Shown: piece by piece, positions 35,671-44,178 of the stretch | How the letters are laid out: each line of letters starts with the position of its first letter | Position numbering within the stretch: position 1 is the stretch's first letter | DNA from: Novosphingobium sp. Gsoil 351 | GTDB taxonomy: Bacteria; Pseudomonadota; Alphaproteobacteria; Sphingomonadales; Sphingomonadaceae | Assembly (NCBI RefSeq): GCF_009707465.1 | Contig: NZ_CP046120.1 | Location: 682,001 to 746,000, forward strand | Direction: 5' to 3' | Length of the DNA stretch: 64,000 nt | Position numbers and translations under genes: made by a program | The notes under the pieces: generated by a model | The model's database searches: none | What the model saw: only the letters and a program-made list of their open reading frames with translations | What the model was told of the DNA's origin: nothing

Positions 35671-36696
35671 TTAAACCGCCACGAGGCCGCGCTCGATCAG
35701 GCTGCGCGCGGTGTCCTCGATCGTGTCGTCGGGCGAGCGCGGCGCCCAGCCGAGCGCATCGCGGGCGTGCTGGCCGCTGGTCGAGCGGGTCCGCCCGAGC
35801 TCGCCGACCAATTGGCGCAAATCCGGCACGAATCGCGCCAGCAGGCGGACCATGAAGTTCGGCATCCGCCGCGTCGGTACCTTGCGCGCCTGGTCGCCGA
35901 GCCGGGCTCGCACGACGCGGGCGAGGTCGGCGAACTTGTAGAACGGTCCCGCCGAGGCGATGAAGCGGCCGTTGCGCACTTTATCCGCGGGGGCGATCAA
36001 AGCGCGAACGTGCAGATCGGCCACATCGCGCACGTCGACCAGGCAGAACCCGACGTCAGGCAAGGCGGGGATCTTGCCTTCGAGCAGTTGCTTGGCGATT
36101 TCGATCGAGGCGGCGAAATCGTCGCCCAGCACCGGCCCCAGCACCGCGACGGGATTGACCGAGCAGAACTCGATGCCCCCGCCCTCGCGCGCCACCCATT
36201 CGCGCGCAGCGCGCTCGGCGATGGTCTTCGATTTGACGTAGGGCTGAACGCCGGGCGCGGTAATATCGGTCCAGTCATCCTCGGTGAATTCGGTCTTGCC
36301 TGCGGGATGGCCATAGGCGACCGCGGCGGCGGACGATGTCAGCACGAACCGCTTGACCCCGGCATCGCGGGCAAAGCGAAGCGCGCGCAAGGCACCTTCG
36401 CGGGCCGGGACGATCAGGTCATCCTCGCTCTTGGGCACGCCCACCGGGAATGGCGAGGCGACATGCGCGACGTGGGTGCAGCCGGCCATCGCCTCGGCCC
36501 AACCGGCATCGTTCATCAATTCGGCGGCGAAGAACGTCACCGGTTCGCCGGGGATACCCAGCCGTTCACGCGCCTTCGCTTCACCCGCCAGATTGCGGAT
36601 CGTGGTGTGAACCGTCCATCCCGCTTCGGCGAGCTGGCGGATCAGGAAGGCGGCGATATAGCCGCTGCCTCCGGTGACGAGAACAGTACTGGTCAT
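35671..36696 (-). CDS. NAD-dependent epimerase/dehydratase family protein (dihydroflavonol reductase-like)
   Basis: 341 residues, extended SDR. N-terminal Rossmann TGGSGYIAAFLIRQL, the THVAHVASPFP strand, a Ser in LTSSAAAVAYG and the catalytic Tyr-x-x-x-Lys as YVKSK. Substrates range widely in this group and nothing here fixes one. It is followed 13 bases downstream of the SDR gene and probably co-transcribed with it. Confidence 0.88.
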   Translation of the reverse strand: MTSTVLVTGGSGYIAAFLIRQLAEAGWTVHTTIRNLAGEAKARERLGIPGEPVTFFAAELMNDAGWAEAMAGCTHVAHVASPFPVGVPKSEDDLIVPAREGALRALRFARDAGVKRFVLTSSAAAVAYGHPAGKTEFTEDDWTDITAPGVQPYVKSKTIAERAAREWVAREGGGIEFCSVNPVAVLGPVLGDDFAASIEIAKQLLEGKIPALPDVGFCLVDVRDVADLHVRALIAPADKVRNGRFIASAGPFYKFADLARVVRARLGDQARKVPTRRMPNFMVRLLARFVPDLRQLVGELGRTRSTSGQHARDALGWAPRSPDDTIEDTARSLIERGLVAV

Positions 36697-36709
36697 CGCT
36701 TCCTCCCCC

Positions 36710-37432
36710 TCAAAACTTCAGCATGATCCTCCGCGCCAGCGCGGGCGACAGCGAGTGGGCGAGCTGGAGCATCTTGACCATGCCGACGTTGGCTTCGGCC
36801 GCGCCGCTCTCCACCGCCGACACGATCTGCCGCGCGCATTCCGCCGCGGGCATTTTTCCCGAAGTTCGTCCGGCGGTCATCTTGGTCTCTACCACCGGCG
36901 GCAATGCCTCGATCACGGTGATCGCAGTGTCCTTAAGCTGCGCGCGCAGGGCCTGGGTGTAGCTGCGCAGGCCGGCCTTCGTGGCGCAGTAGACTGGCCC
37001 ACCGGCGCGCGGCGCTATCGCCAGGCCGGAGGTGACGTTGACGATTGTCGCCTCGGGCCGCGAGCGCAGCATCGGCATCAGCCACGTAATCAGATGGATC
37101 GGCGCGTTGAGATTGAGGAAGATCGCGGCATCGGAGACCGCCAGATCGGGTGGGCCTTCGCGAAAATCGTGATCCGCGCCAACGCCTGCGTTGTTGACGA
37201 GGATGTCGATCGGGCGTCCCTCGAGGCCGGCGATCAGCGCCTCGACCCCGGCGAGGGTCGACAAATCGGCCTCGATCACCTCGAAACCGGCGGTGCGCGC
37301 CGCCGCCACCCGTTCGGGGTTGCGGCCGCAGGTGACGATCGTCGCTCCCTTGGCCCGAAGCTGGCGGATCAGCTCGGCGCCGATCCCGTCGGTCCCGCCG
37401 GTGACCAGCGCGGTCTTGCCGCTGAGCCGCAT
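36710..37432 (-). CDS. short-chain dehydrogenase/reductase (DltE-like)
   Basis: 240 residues, classic SDR: TGGTDGIGAELIRQL cofactor loop, LVNNAGVG, catalytic Ser in NVTSGLAIAP and YCATK (Tyr-x-x-x-Lys). The C-terminus is helix-rich and basic (ARRIMLKF). Substrate unknown. Gene order gor - SDR - epimerase on the minus strand with short gaps suggests one transcript. Confidence 0.88.
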   Translation of the reverse strand: MRLSGKTALVTGGTDGIGAELIRQLRAKGATIVTCGRNPERVAAARTAGFEVIEADLSTLAGVEALIAGLEGRPIDILVNNAGVGADHDFREGPPDLAVSDAAIFLNLNAPIHLITWLMPMLRSRPEATIVNVTSGLAIAPRAGGPVYCATKAGLRSYTQALRAQLKDTAITVIEALPPVVETKMTAGRTSGKMPAAECARQIVSAVESGAAEANVGMVKMLQLAHSLSPALARRIMLKF

Positions 37433-37490
37433 CGCGTTTCTCCCCTCGATCCGCCGAGGAGCCTACGCCGATCAGTTTCAGTTCGCAACG

Positions 37491-38837
37491 CTACCGCATG
37501 AGCACGAGTTCTTCGGCCATGCTGGGGTGCAGCGCGACGGTGGCGTCGAAATCCGCCTTGGTCAGCCCGGCCTTGACCGCGATTGCCGCGGCCTGGAGAA
37601 TCTCCGGCGCCTCGGGTCCGATCATGTGGAGTCCGAGGATCCTGTCGGTCCCGGCATCGACGATCATCTTGTAGAGTCCGCGTTCGTGGCGTTCGGCGAA
37701 AACGTTTTTCATCGGGCGGAAGTCGGATGAGAACACCTTGATGTTGCCGTATTGCATCCGCGCCTGACCTTCGGTCAGCCCGACCCCGGCGAGCGGCGGC
37801 TGGCTGAATACCGCGCTGGGGATGTGGGAGTAATCGACCGTCCGCGGGGTATCGCTGAACACGCTGTCGGCGAACGCCTGGCCCTCGCGGATGGCGACGG
37901 GCGTAAGCTGGACGCGGTCGGTCACGTCGCCCACCGCATAGATGCTCGGGCAGCTTGTCCGGTTGGCCTCGTCGACCGGGATTTCACCGCGCTCGCCCAA
38001 CTCGATCCCCGCAGCATCGAGCCCTAGCCCGCGGGTGTTGGGGCGGCGCCCGGTGGCGATCAGCACTGCGTCGGCGTTGAACGGGTCCTGCCCGGCGAGC
38101 TTGACCGAATAGCACTCGCCATCCTTCTCGATCCGCTCAATCGGGCAGTTGAAGCGATACTGGATGCCGCGCGCCATCGTGATCTGGAGCAACCGGTCGC
38201 GCAGGCTTTCGTCATACCCGCGCAGCAGCGTCTCCGAACGGTTGACGACGGTGACGTGGCACCCCAGCGCGTTGAATATCCCCGCGAACTCCATCGCGAT
38301 GTAGCCCGCGCCCTGGATCACCACCCGCTTGGGCAATTCTGCCAAGTGGAACACCTCGTTGCTGGTGATGCACAGGTCCGAGCCGGGAAAATCGGGCAGC
38401 ACCGGCCAGGCACCGGTGGCGATCAGGATCGTCTTTGCGGTGATCTCCCTGCCGCTCGCCAGCCTGACCGAATGCGGCCCGGTGATCGTGGCCTTCTCCA
38501 GAAACCGTTCTACCCCGTGGTTTTGCAGCGTCGCGGTATAGGCCTCGTTGAGCCGGTCGACATCCTTGAGCACGGTGTCGCGCAGCACGCTCCAGTCGAA
38601 CGTCATCTTCTCGACGGTCCAGCCGTAGTGCGCGGCGTCCTGGAGTTCCTCGGCGAAGTGCGAGCCGTAGACCAGCAACTTTTTAGGCACGCAGCCGCGG
38701 ATCACGCAGGTCCCGCCGATGCGGAATTCCTCGGCGATGGCGACCTTGGCGCCATGGCTCGCGGAAACGCGGGCCGCGCGGACCCCGCCCGATCCCGCCC
38801 CGATGACGAAGAGGTCATAGTCGTGGGACTTGGTCAT
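37491..38837 (-). CDS. gor: glutathione-disulfide reductase
   Basis: 448 residues. FAD-binding FVIGAGSGGVRAAR, redox disulfide in GGTCVIRGCVPKK (Cys44, Cys49), NAD(P) motif GAGYIAMEFAGIF with two following Arg (NRSETLLRG) typical for NADPH, and the C-terminal dimer-interface LHPSMAEELV with the acid-base His. It keeps the glutathione pool reduced; the GST at 32.1 kb would use that pool. ATG 38837 is preferred because upstream codons add a non-family extension. Confidence 0.96.
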   Translation of the reverse strand: MTKSHDYDLFVIGAGSGGVRAARVSASHGAKVAIAEEFRIGGTCVIRGCVPKKLLVYGSHFAEELQDAAHYGWTVEKMTFDWSVLRDTVLKDVDRLNEAYTATLQNHGVERFLEKATITGPHSVRLASGREITAKTILIATGAWPVLPDFPGSDLCITSNEVFHLAELPKRVVIQGAGYIAMEFAGIFNALGCHVTVVNRSETLLRGYDESLRDRLLQITMARGIQYRFNCPIERIEKDGECYSVKLAGQDPFNADAVLIATGRRPNTRGLGLDAAGIELGERGEIPVDEANRTSCPSIYAVGDVTDRVQLTPVAIREGQAFADSVFSDTPRTVDYSHIPSAVFSQPPLAGVGLTEGQARMQYGNIKVFSSDFRPMKNVFAERHERGLYKMIVDAGTDRILGLHMIGPEAPEILQAAAIAVKAGLTKADFDATVALHPSMAEELVLMR

Positions 38838-38925
38838 CGCGGTGCTCCTGCTGTCGCGGCGCATATGGGCGGGCGGACAGGTACGCGCCAATAGCTTTTA
38901 GGCATGATTGTGATCGGATTTCGTT

Positions 38926-38949
38926 CCCTCGCCCATTCGGGGGAGAGGG
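38926..38949 (-). terminator. hairpin immediately after pgi stop
   Basis: CCCTC (38926-38930) pairs with GAGGG (38945-38949) with a GC-rich inner stem, directly abutting the pgi TAA at 38950-38952 on the minus strand. No T-run follows, so it may be a Rho-independent-like pause or mRNA 3' end protector rather than a true terminator. Confidence 0.4.
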
Positions 38950-40465
38950 TTACTGATCCAACCCCGCCGCCTTCAACAACGCCTCGGTGCTCGCGTCGAA
39001 CTTCGTTCCACCCTTCTCGATCGACTTGGCGATGTCCTTGCCGAGTTCGACCCCGAACTGGTCGAACGGGTTGATCCCCAACAGCGCCGCGTTCGCAAAC
39101 GTGCGGTGTTCGTGGAACGCGATCAGCGCGCCGAAGCTGGCGGGGGTCAGGTCGTCCAGCAGGATCGTCGCCGAAGGGCGGTCGCCGGGGTAGGCGCGCG
39201 CGCCGTCCGTGCCCGCTTTGCCCGCCATCAGCGCGGCTCCCTGGGCGAAACAGTTGGCCAGTAGCGTGCGGTGGTGGACCGGTTCGAGCGCGTCGCCCGG
39301 CGCGATCACCGCGAGGAAATCGACCGGGATCAGGTGAGTGCCCTGATGTAGCAACTGGAACACCGCGTGCTGGGCGTCGGTCCCCACCCCGCCCCAGGTC
39401 ACCGCCGCGCTCGCCCGACCCAGCGGCGCGCCGGCGGCGGTCACCGATTTACCGTTCGATTCCATCTCGAGTTGCTGGAGATAGCTCGGCAGCAGCCGCA
39501 GCCGCTCGTCGTAGGCAAAGACCGCGCGCGTCTGACAGCCGCGGACTTGCGTGTAGTACAGGTCGGCGAACGCGGCGCGGAGCGGAAGGTTGGCGGCGCC
39601 GTCGGTGTCGCGAAAGTGGCGGTCGACCGCGGCGGCGCCCTCGAGCATCTCGGCGAACGCCTCCCACCCCAGCGCCAAAGCGATCGGAAAGCCGATCGAC
39701 GACCACAGCGAATAGCGCCCGCCGACGGTCTCGGGAAACGGCAGCACGCGGGTTTCGTCGATGCCCCACTCGACCGCCTTGTCGGGACTGGCGGTCAGCG
39801 CGATCACCCGGCCATGGGGGTCGCCGACGCCACCGCTGCGCAGCCAGTCGAGCGCGGACGACGCGTTGGTAAGCGTTTCGGTGGTGGTGAAGGTCTTGCT
39901 CGCCACTGCGATTAGGGTGGTCGCGGGATCGCACTTGGCGAACGCTTCCTCCAACGCGCAACCGTCGATATTCGAGACGACGTGGACCGCGACCTGCGCG
40001 CCATCACGCGCCAAAGCGTCGATCGCCAGTGCCGGGCCTAGCGCCGAGCCGCCGATACCGATGTGGATCAGCGACTTGACCTCGCCCAGATAGCCCCCCT
40101 TCTCCGTCTATGCCGTGGATCGCCTCGACCAGCAGCCGCATTCGTTCATGTAGAGCCTGGGCCTCCTCGACGTTGGCCTCGTCGCCGACCCCGCGCTGCG
40201 CCGTGTGCGTCGCGGCGCGACCCTCGGATGTGTTGACCACTTCGCCCGCGAACAGCGCGGCGCGCTTGCCGGTGAAATCCATCTCCGCCGCGATCGCCTC
40301 GAACGCGGCGACTACCGCATCGTCCAGATGGGTCTTCGACCAGTCGAACCGGATCGCGCCGTCGCCCAATTCCAGCACGCCGGTCAGCGCGTTTGCGCGC
40401 TCGGGTTCGCCGAACAAGAGCGGCAGGGTCTGCCGTGGCAGCGCCTCAAGCGCAGTCCAATCCAT
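38950..40465 (-). CDS. pgi: glucose-6-phosphate isomerase, frameshifted in this sequence
   Basis: Interconverts glucose-6-P and fructose-6-P. Two frames make up one protein. The N-terminal part (from ATG 40465) runs through KTHLDDAVVAAFEAIAAEM, FAGEVVNTSEGRAATHTA and ends sensibly at GIDGEGG. The rest resumes as YLGEVKSLIHIGIGGSALGP, then VASKTFTTTETLTNA and the GINPFDQFGVELGK signature. They join if one base is removed from the C6 run at 40094-40099 (G6 on the coding strand). The repaired protein is 504 residues, the family size. As written the product is truncated. Confidence 0.93.
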
Positions 40466-40679
40466 CGGTTTTTACTTTCCTATTCTGCTCGTGCCCGCCT
40501 ATGCCGCGCGCCCATGGTAAAGCCAAGCTCCGCTCCGCGAACCGACCTTCTCGGCAGCTTTCGTATGCGTGCGAAGCCCCTTGCGGCGCGGATCGAAAAT
40601 CTTCCCTTGGACGCTGGTCCAAGTGGTCCATTTGTGTATTAAGGTGGCAACACACTTGTCCGAGGATCCGACCCCGCCG

Positions 40680-41522
40680 ATGACCACTACCGCGCCCGCC
40701 GATGCGTCAGTCACGCCTACGCAAGTCGCCCCGGCCAAGAAGGAAAAGAAGGAAGACAGCTTCCCTGTATTCCTGATCAAGCTGGCGCTGGTGGTGGCGA
40801 TTTTCCGCAGCTTCTTCTTCTCGCCATTCAACATCCCCAGCGAATCGATGCTGCCAGGGCTGGAGAACGGGGACTATCTGCTCGCCGCCAAGTGGCCCTA
40901 TGGCTACTCGAAGTATTCGCTGCCGTTCAGCGTCCCGCTGATCCCGGGGCGCATTCTGCCCGGCCAGCCCAAGCGCGGCGACGTGGTGATCTTCAAGGCG
41001 CCGCCAGGCAACGACGTCGATTACATCAAGCGCGTGATCGGTCTGCCCGGCGATACCGTGCAGATGACAGGTGGCCAGCTTATCCTCAACGGCAAACCGA
41101 TCCCCAAGCAGAAGATCGCCGATTTCGAGTTGCCGGTAACCCCCAACACCAACTGCATCGCGCCGCAATTCGAAGCGACATCGGCGGATGGCAAGGCGGT
41201 GTGCCACTACCCACGCTATCGCGAGACCCTGCCGGGCGGGCGCAGCTATGAGGTGCTCGACCTGTTCGCAACGCCGCAGGACGACGCGCCCCCGATCATC
41301 GTCCCCGAAGGATCGGTATTCCTGATGGGCGACAACCGCGACAACTCGATGGACAGCCGTTTCCCTGCCGTCGAGGGCGGCGGGATCGGGATCGTCCCGC
41401 AGGCCAATCTGGTCGGGCGGGCGAGCATCATGATGTTCTCGACCGACGGTGGCGCTTCGTGGCTGCTGCCGTGGACCTGGTTCACCGCTGCCCGCTGGAG
41501 CCGGATCGGGGGGACTTTTTGA
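40680..41522 (+). CDS. lepB: signal peptidase I
   Basis: 280 residues. A Lys-rich N-tail, one TM (about 29-48), then catalytic Ser56 in IPSESMLP and general-base Lys117 in DYIKRVIGLPGD; box E GSVFLMGDNRDNSMDSR is intact. It cleaves signal peptides at the periplasmic face of the inner membrane. ATG 40680 gives the expected tail length. The stop overlaps the start of rnc. Confidence 0.96.
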   Translation: MTTTAPADASVTPTQVAPAKKEKKEDSFPVFLIKLALVVAIFRSFFFSPFNIPSESMLPGLENGDYLLAAKWPYGYSKYSLPFSVPLIPGRILPGQPKRGDVVIFKAPPGNDVDYIKRVIGLPGDTVQMTGGQLILNGKPIPKQKIADFELPVTPNTNCIAPQFEATSADGKAVCHYPRYRETLPGGRSYEVLDLFATPQDDAPPIIVPEGSVFLMGDNRDNSMDSRFPAVEGGGIGIVPQANLVGRASIMMFSTDGGASWLLPWTWFTAARWSRIGGTF

Positions 41523-42190
41523 ACCTCGACCCCAATGCCGCGCACTACATCGCCTCACTGACCGGCGAGGCTCCCCGCCAGCCGGAGCTGTGGGCCGAGG
41601 CTCTGACCCACGGCAGCATGGGCGAGCAGCGCAACTACGAGCGGCTCGAGTTTCTCGGCGACCGGGTGCTGGGGCTGGCCATCGCCGAATGGCTGCACGA
41701 GCGCGGGCGGATGGATGAAGGGACGCTCTCGCAGCGGCTCAACGCGCTGGTCAGCGGACATTCCTGCGCGATGGTCGCGCGCGAGATCGGTCTGCCCCCG
41801 CACCTTCGCCTGGGCAAGCAAGCGCGCGACGACGGCGGGCACGACAGCGACAACATCCTCGGCGACGTGGTCGAGGCGCTGCTCGGCGCACTGTTTCTTG
41901 AGCGCGGCTATGCACCCGCGCGCGATCTGGTCCGCAAGCTTTGGGCCCCGCACCTGGCCGCGGGCAAGGGCGAGCGCAAGCACCCAAAGGCCGCGCTTCA
42001 GGAATGGGCCGCGGGCAACAAGCGCAAGCCCCCGGTCTACACCCTGCTGGCGCGCGAGGGGCCGGATCATGCGGCGAGCTTCACCGTAGCGGTATCGATC
42101 AAGGGTGTCGGCGAGGCGCGGGCCGGCGGATCTAGCAAGCAGGAAGCCGAAACCCAGGCGGCCAAGGCGTTCATGAAGGAATTCGGGTGA
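41519..42190 (+). CDS. rnc: ribonuclease III
   Basis: 223 residues from a TTG at 41519 that overlaps the lepB stop as TTGA, with a GGGGGGA purine run just upstream. The catalytic signature is YERLEFLGDRVLGL (41-54) and GDVVEALLGALFLERG, with the metal-binding Asp/Glu. The C-terminal double-stranded RNA-binding domain includes PKAALQEWA and GSSKQEAETQAAKAFM. Processes rRNA precursors. A GTG at 41459 would add 20 residues inside lepB and is less likely. Confidence 0.94.
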   Translation: MNLDPNAAHYIASLTGEAPRQPELWAEALTHGSMGEQRNYERLEFLGDRVLGLAIAEWLHERGRMDEGTLSQRLNALVSGHSCAMVAREIGLPPHLRLGKQARDDGGHDSDNILGDVVEALLGALFLERGYAPARDLVRKLWAPHLAAGKGERKHPKAALQEWAAGNKRKPPVYTLLAREGPDHAASFTVAVSIKGVGEARAGGSSKQEAETQAAKAFMKEFG

Positions 42191-43086
42191 AGACGACTCC
42201 ACACTGCGGCCTCATCGCCATCCTCGGCGCGCCCAACGCGGGCAAGTCGACGCTGGTCAACGCGCTGGTCGGGCAGAAGGTCGCCGCGGTCAGCGCCAAG
42301 GCCCAGACCACGCGGGCCAGGTTGCTTGGGATCGCCATCGACGGCCGCACCCAGATGATCCTCGCCGACACACCGGGGATTTTCGCTCCCAAGCGGCGGC
42401 TCGACCGGGCGATGGTCGCCGCCGCATGGGAGGGCGCGAGCGAGGCCGATGCGATCCTGCTGGTGGTCGATGCGGTCAAGCTGCGCCGCCACGAGCTGAC
42501 CCCGATCGTCGAGGCGCTCAAGGGCCGCAAGGAACGCAAGCTGCTCGCGCTCAACAAGGTCGACGCCAGCGCCAAGGAGCCGCTGCTCAAGCTGGCCGAG
42601 GAACTGGTCGCCGCCGCCGGGTTCCACGAAGTGTTCTTCATCTCGGCGCTGACCGGCGACGGAGTGCCCGAACTCAAGGCGCGGCTCGCCGAACTGATGC
42701 CCGAAGCCGAATGGCACTATCCCGAAGATCAGGTCAGCGACGCCAGCGAACGCCTGATGGCCGCCGAGATCACCCGCGAACAGCTCTACCGCCAGCTCCA
42801 CGAAGAACTGCCCTACGACGCCGCCGTGCGCCCCGAAAGCTACACGTCGCGCAAGGATGGCTCGGTCGAAATCCGCCAGCAGATCGTCATCGCCCGCGAA
42901 AGCCAGAAGCCGATCGTGCTGGGTGCGCGCGGCGCCAAGATCAAGGCGATCGGCGAGGCGGCGCGGATCGAGCTGGCGGCGCTATTGGGGGTGAAGGTCC
43001 ACCTGTTCCTGCACGTGAAGGTGGACGAGGCCTGGGCCGAAAGCCGCGAAATCTACGACGAGATCGGGCTGGACTGGGTAAAGTAG
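42187..43086 (+). CDS. era: GTPase Era
   Basis: 299 residues. G1 GAPNAGKST (14-22), G2 in QTTRARLLG, G3 DTPG, G4 NKVD, and a C-terminal KH domain with KDGSVEIRQQIVIARESQKP and the GARGAKIKAIGEAARIE loop. Era binds the 16S rRNA 3' end during 30S assembly; the neighbouring rnc is a classic partner. GTG 42187 overlaps the rnc stop (GTGA). Confidence 0.97.
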   Translation: MKTTPHCGLIAILGAPNAGKSTLVNALVGQKVAAVSAKAQTTRARLLGIAIDGRTQMILADTPGIFAPKRRLDRAMVAAAWEGASEADAILLVVDAVKLRRHELTPIVEALKGRKERKLLALNKVDASAKEPLLKLAEELVAAAGFHEVFFISALTGDGVPELKARLAELMPEAEWHYPEDQVSDASERLMAAEITREQLYRQLHEELPYDAAVRPESYTSRKDGSVEIRQQIVIARESQKPIVLGARGAKIKAIGEAARIELAALLGVKVHLFLHVKVDEAWAESREIYDEIGLDWVK

Positions 43087-43090
43087 CAAG

Positions 43091-43270
43091 TCACCGCTTT
43101 TTCGCGACTCCCACCCCGTCGGCCTTCGCGCGGTCCTTGGTCGATTCCTCGCTGCGCCCCAGTGCCTTGGCGATTTCCTTGAGGCCCTTGCCCTTGCCAG
43201 CGAGAATGCGGAGTTTGCTCAATTCGTCCGCGGTCCAGGGCTGTTTGTGGCGTTCGAAGCGGTCGGCCAT
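43091..43270 (-). CDS. 59-residue SANT/HTH-like protein
   Basis: An open frame of 59 codons from ATG 43270, with GGGAGA about 13 bases upstream. The product is strongly basic and reads KQPWTADELSKLRILAGKGK then LKEIAKALGRSEESTKDRAK: a Trp followed by two helices of a Myb/SANT-type or helix-turn-helix DNA-binding unit. I cannot name targets. It is convergent with era, 4 bases away. Confidence 0.65.
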   Translation of the reverse strand: MADRFERHKQPWTADELSKLRILAGKGKGLKEIAKALGRSEESTKDRAKADGVGVAKKR

Positions 43271-43333
43271 GGCGGTGTCGTCTCCCTTGCCGGGAGAGCA
43301 TTCGCAGACTTGGCGCGTCGCCGCCAGCCGATC

Positions 43334-44086
43334 CTACAGCCGCTCGCGTCCCAGGTCGCTGCTGACGTCGATCATCGCCACCATCGCCAGCCAGCGCCGC
43401 ATCCGCTCCGGCTCGAAGCCTACGCGGATATCGTCGGCCCGGGCGGGGTTGACGTAAGTGCCGAACAGCATGTCCCACACCGGCATGTCGCCGAAGTTGC
43501 GCGCGTGGACGTTGTATTCGTGGTGGAGCATGTGCGCCTCGGGGCGCTGGATGATCCAGTTGGTCCAGCGCGGCGTATCGATGTTCCAATGCTGGTAGAA
43601 CGCAATCCACGCCCCCAGCACCCCGGCGATCGCTCCCGCAACCGGCGATACCCCCAGCAGCACGCTCGCCAGCAGGGTCCAGAACACCTGGATGAACACA
43701 TCGACCGGATGGAAGATGAACGCCGAGGCGATGTCGATCCGGGCGACGCCGTGGTGGAGCTGGTGCCCCATCCGCCACAGCACGTCGAAACGGTGTTGGA
43801 TGCGATGCGACCAGTAGGTGAAGAAGGTCGTCAGCACGATCACGGGCAGCGCCGCCCAGCCGCCCCAGCCGGACAGGTCAAGCGCATGAATACCGGCAAA
43901 CAACGGCAGGATCGCCAACGGCGCCAGCACGTTGACCGCCATCGACACGGCGAACCCGGCGATCCCGATCAACCGCCAGTAGCGGATCTGCGGCATCGCC
44001 CGCCGCGCCGGGACGAGCGCCTCGACCGCCATGAAGGCGAAAAACGAACCCACCAGCGCAACCAAAACCAGCGTATCGAGACTCAT
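43334..44086 (-). CDS. sterol desaturase / fatty acid hydroxylase family protein
   Basis: 250 residues, four or more TM helices and the eight-histidine di-iron pattern: SHRIQHRFD, GHQLHHG and HMLHHEYNVHARNFG, with a further FIFHPVDV. Family members insert oxygen or desaturate lipids in the membrane (sterols, carotenoids, sphingolipid or hopanoid precursors). The substrate is not readable from sequence. ATG 44086. Confidence 0.9.
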   Translation of the reverse strand: MSLDTLVLVALVGSFFAFMAVEALVPARRAMPQIRYWRLIGIAGFAVSMAVNVLAPLAILPLFAGIHALDLSGWGGWAALPVIVLTTFFTYWSHRIQHRFDVLWRMGHQLHHGVARIDIASAFIFHPVDVFIQVFWTLLASVLLGVSPVAGAIAGVLGAWIAFYQHWNIDTPRWTNWIIQRPEAHMLHHEYNVHARNFGDMPVWDMLFGTYVNPARADDIRVGFEPERMRRWLAMVAMIDVSSDLGRERL

Positions 44087-44178
44087 GGCGCGTTCCCCGA
44101 ACCCGCGACCCGTGCGCCAGGATACGGCGTCGGCGCTTCGGTCACAAGACGGGTTGCTGAGCTGCGACGGTCCCTGGT

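Noticed and set aside
40004..40465. Separate 153-residue gene upstream of a 354-residue isomerase
   Set aside because: These are the two parts of one pgi gene split by a G-run frame break at 40094-40099.
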